From Pseudooceanicola sediminis (GTDB lineage: Bacteria; Pseudomonadota; Alphaproteobacteria; Rhodobacterales; Rhodobacteraceae): a stretch of DNA of 64,000 nt. The stretch spans positions 248,001 to 312,000 of the forward strand of contig NZ_QWJJ01000003.1 in assembly GCF_003575965.1 (NCBI RefSeq), in the 5' to 3' direction. Shown here in pieces: positions 58,840 to 64,000 of the stretch; the stretch's first letter is position 1; each line of letters begins with the position of its first letter. The notes under the pieces were generated by a model that was given only the letters and a program-made list of their open reading frames with translations, was not told the origin of the DNA and searched no databases. The position numbers were made by a program, and so were the translations under genes.

Positions 58840-61311
58840 TTAGGCGCGGGCGCGCGCCGAGGTCGGATCATACATCGGTCTAAGCGAAGCCTCGGCTGCG
58901 AAGCGCTGCCCGGCGATCTCGATCTCGTAGTGCGCCGACAGCAGGTCGTCCACGCCGTCTGATCCAGCGCAGGGCACGTAGCCCAGCCCGACCGCGCTGC
59001 CCAGCGTATGCCCATAGGCGCCCGAGGACAGATCACCGACGATCACGCCGTCGCGCAGGATCGGTTCGGCGTGATAGAGCAGGGGCCCGGGATCGCGCAG
59101 GTGGAATTGCAGCATCCGACGGGTCAGCCCGGCCTCCTTGCGCCGCAGCACCGCATCGCGCCCGATGAAGGCAGGCTTGGCGGTGCGCACGGCAAAGCCC
59201 AGACCGGCCTCCAGCACGTGATCCTCCGGCGTGATGTCGTGACCGAAATGGCGAAAGCCCTTTTCCAGACGGCAGGAGTCCATCGCGTGCAGACCGCACA
59301 GTTTCAGATCGAACGCGGCGCCGACCTGCAAGAGGTGTTCCAGCACATGCGCGGCCTGGTCGGTGTCCACGTACAGCTCCCATCCCAGTTCGCCCACGTA
59401 GGAGACGCGGTGCGCCCGCGCCAGTCCGAGACCGATTTCGATCTGGCGGGCAGTGCCGAAGGGGTGGCTGTCGTTCGACCAGTCGTGCCAGGGGGCGGCG
59501 GCCTGCAACAGGGCGCGCGACCTTGGCCCCATGACGCAGAGCACCGCTTCGGCCGCCGTGGCGGCAAAGAGAGAGACCGCGAAATCGCCGCGATGCCGGG
59601 TCATCCACGACATGTCGCGCACGGTCGTCGCGGCGGGGGTGACGACCATGTAACGGGTTTCGGACAGGCGCGTCACCGTGACGTCGGCCTCGACCCCGCC
59701 GAGCGGATTGAGAAACTGCGTATAGACGATCCTGCCGGTCGGCACGGCCATCTCTGCGCCGCAGATGTTATTCAGAAACGTCTCGGCATCGCGGCCATCG
59801 ACGAGGATCTTTCCGAAGGAGGACATGTCGTAGAGGCCGACATTTTCGCGGATTGCGAGGTGTTCGGCGGCTGAATTGTCGAACCAGTTCTGTCGCTGCC
59901 ACGAATATTCATAGGCGGGCGTCTGGCCCGGCGTCGCGAACCAGTTGGCGCGCTCCCACCCAGCGGTCTCTCCGAAGACCGCGCCGCGCGTTGCCAGCAG
60001 ATCGTGAAAGGGCGCGCGCCGCACACCGCGTGCCGTGGCCTTTTGCCGATAGGGGAAGTGGTCGGCATAGAGCAGGCCAAGCGTTTCCCTTGCCCGGTCG
60101 ACAAGGTAGGTCCGGTTGCCCATGAAGGGCTGCATCCGGCGGATGTCGACATCGGAGAGATCGAACGGCGGGTATCCGTGTTCCATCCAGTGGGCCAGCG
60201 CCATGCCCGCCCCGCCCGAGGACTGGATGCCGACCGAATTGAACCCGGCGGCGACGAAATAGCCGCGCAGTTCCGGTGCCTCGCCCAGGTGATAGGCGTC
60301 GTCGGGGGTGAAGCTTTCGGGACCATTGAAAAAGGTATGGATACCGGCGCTTTGCAGCAGCGGCACACGGTTGACCGCCTGTTCCAGGATGGGTTCGAAA
60401 TGGTCGAAATCCTCGGGCAGCTGGTCAAAGCAGAAACCGGCGGGAATGCCGTTCATGCCCCAGGGTTTGGCGACAGGTTCAAACGCGCCGAGCAGGATCT
60501 TTCCTGCGTCTTCCTTGTAATAGGCGCATTCATCCGGCACCCGCAGGGTGGGCAACTGGCCCAGGCCGGGGATGTTTTCAGTGACGATGTAGAAGTGTTC
60601 GCAGGCTTGCAGCGGCACGTTGACGTTGTTTTGACGTCCCAGTTCCGCCGCCCACATGCCGGCGCAATTGACCACGAAATCCGCCGCGATAAAGCCGGTT
60701 TCGCCATCCCCGTCGCGTTGCCAGGATACGCCCGAAACGGCCCTCTGGCCGCCGCGCATGGTTTCGTGGATCTGCGTCACCCGGATATGTTCGAGCGTCT
60801 GGGCGCCGCGCATTCGTGCGCCCTTGGCCAGCGCCAGCGCGATGTTGCCCGGATCGCCCTGGCCGTCCGAGGGCAGGTGGACCGCCCCGGCAAAGCCATC
60901 GGTGTTGAGTTGGGGGTAGAGCGCGCGCAGGTCCGGCTCTGACAGATGCTCGACCTCAACCCCGAAGGCGCGGGCCATCGAGGCCTGGCGCCGGATTTCC
61001 TCGTGGCGCTCCCGGGTCAGGGCCATGGTGATGGAGCCGTTGCGGCGAAAACCCGTGGCGATCCCGGTTTCGTCCTCAAGCCCGCCGTAGAGTTCCTGGG
61101 AATATTTGCTGAGGCGCGTCATGTTCTTGGTGGCGCGCAGTTGCGCGATCAGACCGGCAGCATGCCAGGTGGTGCCGCTGGTCAGCTGCTTGCGCTCCAG
61201 CAGGACAACATCGGTCCAGCCCATGCGCGCCAGGTGATACGCGGTGGAGCAACCGGCGATGCCGCCGCCGATGATGACGGCGCGGGCCTTGGTCGGGACG
61301 GGGGTGGTCAT
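58840..61311 (-). CDS. FAD-dependent dimethylglycine/sarcosine dehydrogenase-like protein (GcvT family)
   Basis: 823 residues. FAD loop VIIGGGIAGCSTAYHL; His50 in SGTTWHAAGL corresponds to the histidine that binds FAD covalently in DMGDH and sarcosine dehydrogenase. The C-terminal half is a folate-binding GcvT (aminomethyltransferase) domain (GRIVYTQFLNPLGGVEADVT, YVGELGWELYV, GLHAMDSCRLEKGFRHFG). It likely oxidises an N-methyl glycine and passes the one-carbon unit to tetrahydrofolate. Exact substrate open. Divergent from an XRE-cupin regulator. Confidence 0.88.
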   Translation of the reverse strand: MTTPVPTKARAVIIGGGIAGCSTAYHLARMGWTDVVLLERKQLTSGTTWHAAGLIAQLRATKNMTRLSKYSQELYGGLEDETGIATGFRRNGSITMALTRERHEEIRRQASMARAFGVEVEHLSEPDLRALYPQLNTDGFAGAVHLPSDGQGDPGNIALALAKGARMRGAQTLEHIRVTQIHETMRGGQRAVSGVSWQRDGDGETGFIAADFVVNCAGMWAAELGRQNNVNVPLQACEHFYIVTENIPGLGQLPTLRVPDECAYYKEDAGKILLGAFEPVAKPWGMNGIPAGFCFDQLPEDFDHFEPILEQAVNRVPLLQSAGIHTFFNGPESFTPDDAYHLGEAPELRGYFVAAGFNSVGIQSSGGAGMALAHWMEHGYPPFDLSDVDIRRMQPFMGNRTYLVDRARETLGLLYADHFPYRQKATARGVRRAPFHDLLATRGAVFGETAGWERANWFATPGQTPAYEYSWQRQNWFDNSAAEHLAIRENVGLYDMSSFGKILVDGRDAETFLNNICGAEMAVPTGRIVYTQFLNPLGGVEADVTVTRLSETRYMVVTPAATTVRDMSWMTRHRGDFAVSLFAATAAEAVLCVMGPRSRALLQAAAPWHDWSNDSHPFGTARQIEIGLGLARAHRVSYVGELGWELYVDTDQAAHVLEHLLQVGAAFDLKLCGLHAMDSCRLEKGFRHFGHDITPEDHVLEAGLGFAVRTAKPAFIGRDAVLRRKEAGLTRRMLQFHLRDPGPLLYHAEPILRDGVIVGDLSSGAYGHTLGSAVGLGYVPCAGSDGVDDLLSAHYEIEIAGQRFAAEASLRPMYDPTSARARA

Positions 61312-61430
61312 GATTGCGCACTCGCGGAGGTTTGGGTGGTATCGGGGGGGCGACGTCGTCGTGCCGCCATGGTGGGCGTCGTCTGGGGAAAGGGGTGGTC
61401 GGGGTTGCGGTGATTGCGCCCAGACTTGCG

Positions 61431-61472
61431 GTGAAAGTGAAAAAATGCAATGAAAATTTCACAAGTGTGAAA
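61431..61472. promoter_or_regulatory. Candidate operator for the XRE-cupin regulator
   Basis: Palindrome TTTCAC-AAGT-GTGAAA (61457-61472) with perfect 6-base arms, preceded by two direct GTGAAA copies at 61431 and 61437. It ends 14 bases before the regulator ATG in the divergent gap. Confidence 0.6.
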
Positions 61473-61486
61473 ATTGGGGCGTCAGG

Positions 61487-62092
61487 ATGAAATCGGATCA
61501 CGGTGGTCAGCGGGACGTGGATGCGACCAGCCCGGGGGCGCCTGCGGGGCGGCAGATCCGGGCGTTGCGGCGGGCGCGTGGGCTGACCCTCAAGTCGCTG
61601 GCCACGGCCATCGGGCGATCGGTCGGCCATCTAAGCGAGCTTGAGCGCGGCGTCAGCCCGATCACGCTGGACACGCTGGACAAGATTGCGCGGCATCTGG
61701 ACGTGTCGATCAGCTGGTTCTTTTCCGCCCCCGATCCGCAGGACCGCCCCGAGGCAGACATCGTGGTGCGCCGCGCGCACCGCCGCCAGATCAACCTGAG
61801 CCAGGCGGGCGTGCGCGAGGAGCTGCTGTCGCCGCATCTGACCGGCGGGCTGGAGATGGTGCTGACCACTTTCGCGCCGGGGGCGGGCACGGGGGCCGAC
61901 GGGCGTGAACGCCGCGGCGAGGAGGGCGGTTTCGTGCTGCATGGCCAGCTTGAGCTGAGCGTCGACGGCGCGGTGATGCTGCTTGAGGCAGGCGACAGTT
62001 TCCAGATGACGGGCACAGGCCGCCACTGGTGCCGCAACCCCGGAGAGAGCAATACAGTGATCGTCTGGTCCTTCAGTTGCGCGCATTTCTGA
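61487..62092 (+). CDS. XRE family regulator with C-terminal cupin domain
   Basis: 201 residues. Helix-turn-helix at about 25-80 (RQIRALRRARGLTLKSLATA, SVGHLSELERGVSPITLDTL) and a cupin 2 sensor at about 125-200 (GEEGGFVLHGQLELSVDG, MTGTGRHWCRNPGESNT). This fusion often controls amine or betaine catabolism. Divergent from the dimethylglycine dehydrogenase-like gene and likely controls it. An operator candidate precedes the ATG. Confidence 0.92.
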   Translation: MKSDHGGQRDVDATSPGAPAGRQIRALRRARGLTLKSLATAIGRSVGHLSELERGVSPITLDTLDKIARHLDVSISWFFSAPDPQDRPEADIVVRRAHRRQINLSQAGVREELLSPHLTGGLEMVLTTFAPGAGTGADGRERRGEEGGFVLHGQLELSVDGAVMLLEAGDSFQMTGTGRHWCRNPGESNTVIVWSFSCAHF

Positions 62093-62287
62093 CGCGGTAG
62101 AGGGGGGCGGAGGGGCTGGCAGGGTGCGCGGCGTCGTGTTGGCTGCGAAGGCGTGCCCTCGGTTTTGTCACAGTGGCTGGCGGCGGGGGGACGATTTCAC
62201 CGATCCCGTTGCGTCATGAGCAGGTTTGCGTCACCCTGTGGCGGTATGGTGTGTCGGTCCGTGTGGTGAGAGGAGCAGGTACAGGTC

Positions 62288-62638
62288 TTGGATGATGACA
62301 AAGTCGCCCTTGCCGGAGAGTTTGCACTTGGCCTGTTGCAGGGACAAGACCGTCAGGATGCCCTGCACGCGCTGAACATCGATCCGCAAATGCGGGCGGC
62401 CGTTCAGGCATGGGAAGAGGATTTCGCCACCTGTTTTTTCGGGGCGGCCACGGTTGACGCGACCCCGCCGGGCGCCGCCTGGAGCAGGATCGAGACGACG
62501 CTGTTCGGCGCGCGCCCCGTGCCGATATGGCGCCGCGCGTTGCAGGTCGCCGTTGCGCCGGAAAACCGGGGACTGGTGATTGCCCTGGCCTTGGCCAAGA
62601 TCGGCCTTTTGGCCTGGATCCTGTACCTGTTTCTTTAG
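62288..62638 (+). CDS. Short RskA-like anti-sigma factor
   Basis: 116 residues from a TTG start (the only start in the frame after TGA 62267), with AGGAG 12 bases before it. EFALGLLQGQDRQDALHAL and QAWEEDFATCFF match the zinc-less RskA/anti-sigma N-terminal domain; one C-terminal helix (IALALAKIGLLAWILYLFL) ends the protein. Full-length relatives are about 230 residues with a periplasmic part after the helix, which is missing here. No sigma factor adjoins it. Confidence 0.65.
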   Translation: MDDDKVALAGEFALGLLQGQDRQDALHALNIDPQMRAAVQAWEEDFATCFFGAATVDATPPGAAWSRIETTLFGARPVPIWRRALQVAVAPENRGLVIALALAKIGLLAWILYLFL

Positions 62639-62831
62639 GCACTGGTTTAAAGGCGATCAATCGCCACCGGCCGTGGTGCTGAACCTGGCGTCGGCCCTGC
62701 TGCTGGCCGGGGCGGGCCGTGCCGGGCCGGAGGGGGGCAGGGCCACGGAGGGACGTGCCGAGAGCCGGGCCCGCGACATCAAGGCGTTTCGGACCCCGAT
62801 TGGGTATCACGACAGAGGGCCACCGCGCTGT

Positions 62832-63053
62832 TTACTTGGCTGGGCTCATCGCGGCTGCGGCGCCCATCACCCGTCCGATATAGGCCACGACGAACAGCGT
62901 CGAGACCAGCGTCGCGACAAGGCAGACCGTCAGAATGCTGACATGGCTCGCGAACCCTTCGGACAGGGCAAAGGCGGCAATGGCCACCAGGGGGATGTGC
63001 AAGAACGCGGCGCAGACGATCTGCACCCGGCGTTTCGGGGTCATGTTGGTCAT
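62832..63053 (-). CDS. Small two-helix membrane protein
   Basis: 73 residues from ATG 63053, preceded by the strong ribosome site GGAAGGAGGACGAA; an upstream longer frame is not supported. Two hydrophobic stretches: VQIVCAAFLHIPLVAIAAFAL and ILTVCLVATLVSTLFVVAYIG; the tail is GRVMGAAAAMSPAK. Unknown function; no family recognised. Confidence 0.75.
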   Translation of the reverse strand: MTNMTPKRRVQIVCAAFLHIPLVAIAAFALSEGFASHVSILTVCLVATLVSTLFVVAYIGRVMGAAAAMSPAK

Positions 63054-63360
63054 TTCGTCCTCCTTCCTGTCGGGTTGATTGCGATGGTCGGGTCGCTGAC
63101 GACTGTTTTTCGTGCAGAGGCCCGCTTGGGCCAGTTCCCGCGAATGACGGGCGGTATATTGCGCGCCCCGCAGCCCGAAAGGCGGCAGGAAGTGGGTGAA
63201 CGTAGCATGTCCATGAAAGGCCCGGTCCGCAAGGGTCGGTGGAAAGCCGCGTTTGATAAATTGGTTCGGGTAACATCTTTTCATTTATCGTATGACTTGG
63301 CAAATGGACCGGCCGACGAGGCAAGCGTGCCGGCGATATCTGGAAGACTAGGTTTGACAA
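63054..63360. other. 307-base gap before the sulfotransferase-like gene
   Basis: Contains an A+T-rich stretch (ATCTTTTCATTTATCG near 63270-63290) that could hold the promoter of the + strand gene. A 53-codon frame at 63206-63368 overlaps the next gene and has only a weak AGGAAG; not accepted as a gene. Confidence 0.5.
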
Positions 63361-64000
63361 ATGACTGACGAAGGCGCCGCGAAACACATCCTTTTCGTGC
63401 TGGGCGTGCACCGACCCGAAACCACGCGGCTGGCCCGGGCGTTGGCGATTGCCGGCCTTGGGGCGGGATCCGGGACGGCGGCGGTAAATCGGTCGCAGGG
63501 ACACGAGCAGACGGTCGCGAAAGACCACCCTGCCGAGACCTGCGGCGTCGATGACGCGGAAATCGTGGCGATCAACGACGCGTTGCTGGCGATCATGGGG
63601 GCGGACCGGCAGGATATCGCGCCGGTGCCCGATGACTGGGCAAGGGATGTTCCGACAGAGCTGCGTGATCGGGCCGTGCGGGCAGTGCAGCGGGCCGCAC
63701 GCGACGCGACCGTTTCTTCGCTCGACCGCTCCTCCCGGCAGGCGGCGGGCGCGATGATTGCGGCTCCGAACCTTTGGCGTGTGCTGGGTTTCTGGCTGGA
63801 CCTTGCCGCGCGCGAAGGGGTCGTCCCCTTGGTTCTTTGCGGTCTGAGCGATCCGATGGGCACTGCCGGGGCGATGCAACCGGACACGGACTATGCGCCC
63901 TCTCACGCGCGGCTGGTCTGGCTGCGGGCGTTGCTGGATGCCGAGGCGGGATCACGCGGGCACCCCCGCGCCTTTGCCGATCTGGACAAGCTTGGGGACG
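63361..64000 (+). CDS. Sulfotransferase-like protein, 5' part (cut by right edge)
   Basis: ATG 63361; 213 codons open to the edge. The start ILFVLGVHRPETTRLARALAI aligns with the PAPS-binding P-loop of sulfotransferases (usual GxHRSGTS), and IAPVPDDWA with the DDW element; GFWLDLAAREGVVPLVLCG is a later conserved part. The loop reads HRPETT, lacking the Ser-Gly pair, so activity is doubtful. Complete length is unknown. Confidence 0.7.
   Translation, partial: MTDEGAAKHILFVLGVHRPETTRLARALAIAGLGAGSGTAAVNRSQGHEQTVAKDHPAETCGVDDAEIVAINDALLAIMGADRQDIAPVPDDWARDVPTELRDRAVRAVQRAARDATVSSLDRSSRQAAGAMIAAPNLWRVLGFWLDLAAREGVVPLVLCGLSDPMGTAGAMQPDTDYAPSHARLVWLRALLDAEAGSRGHPRAFADLDKLGD

Noticed and set aside
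63206-63368. 53-codon plus-strand frame before the sulfotransferase-like gene
   Set aside because: Only a weak AGGAAG lies ahead, and it overlaps the next start by 8 bases; no family. Possible leader peptide but unsupported.

Overview
The window is about 62-65% G+C by eye and reads as core chromosome of an alphaproteobacterium, most likely a marine Rhodobacteraceae (Roseobacter-group) member. The evidence is the gene content and order: tolRAB-pal-cpoB-tilS-ftsH, an aa3 oxidase block ctaC-ctaB-ctaG-ctaE-SURF1-thrC-M16 protease, a choline-sulfate/choline/betaine cluster with choXWV, and an unusual groESL behind a CIRCE element. I see no tRNA, rRNA, phage, transposase, CRISPR array or defence island. 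Genes are tightly packed with many 4-base stop/start overlaps.

Layout. 1-7.5 kb: cell-envelope Tol-Pal genes (tolR enters from the left edge), then tilS and ftsH. 7.6-10.3 kb: a MOSC protein, a 26-residue membrane microprotein on the other strand, and fhs (formate-THF ligase). 10.3-14.0 kb, minus: the ligase-associated repair pair PdeM + DEXH helicase, and a MarR regulator divergent from a 14-TM exporter (14.1-15.7 kb). 15.8-23.0 kb, minus: a two-subunit CoA-transferase, topA, dprA, tldD. 23.2-30.8 kb, plus: the cytochrome oxidase block running into thrC, an M16 protease and a GNAT enzyme. 30.9-44.7 kb: mixed housekeeping (MBL hydrolase, EcsC, GNAT, flavin reductase, SulP transporter, mtnP, apt, an FAD oxidoreductase, ptsP, lysC, SDR, DUF1178, NUDIX). 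45.0-53.2 kb: betA-betB-betC-betI divergent from choX-choW-choV. 53.3-58.6 kb: a 43-residue Lys-rich protein, groL/groS, an acetyltransferase, a phosphoesterase and a DAGK-type lipid kinase. 58.8-62.1 kb: a dimethylglycine/sarcosine dehydrogenase-like enzyme divergent from an XRE-cupin regulator. 62.3-64.0 kb: a short anti-sigma-like protein, a small membrane protein and the start of a sulfotransferase-like gene cut by the right edge.

How it fits together. The bet/cho cluster can import choline (ChoXWV), release it from choline-O-sulfate (BetC) and oxidise it to glycine betaine (BetA, BetB) under BetI. The demethylating dehydrogenase and fhs would move methyl groups from betaine breakdown into the tetrahydrofolate pool; that link is inferred from gene content. 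The oxidase block carries three of its structural/heme genes plus copper and SURF1 assembly factors, with a perfect FNR-type box in the tldD-ctaC gap.

The least explained signal is in the gaps between genes. Four intergenic spaces carry arrays of the heptamer CGGTATC (or CGGTGCG at one end) repeated every 11 bases, about one helical turn. All four copies end with the same CGGTGC unit. I do not recognise this as a named element. A second recurring pattern is short tandem duplication (10, 13, 15 and 15 bases) beginning at or straddling the stop codons of four unrelated genes, plus a separate 15-base array before mtnP.
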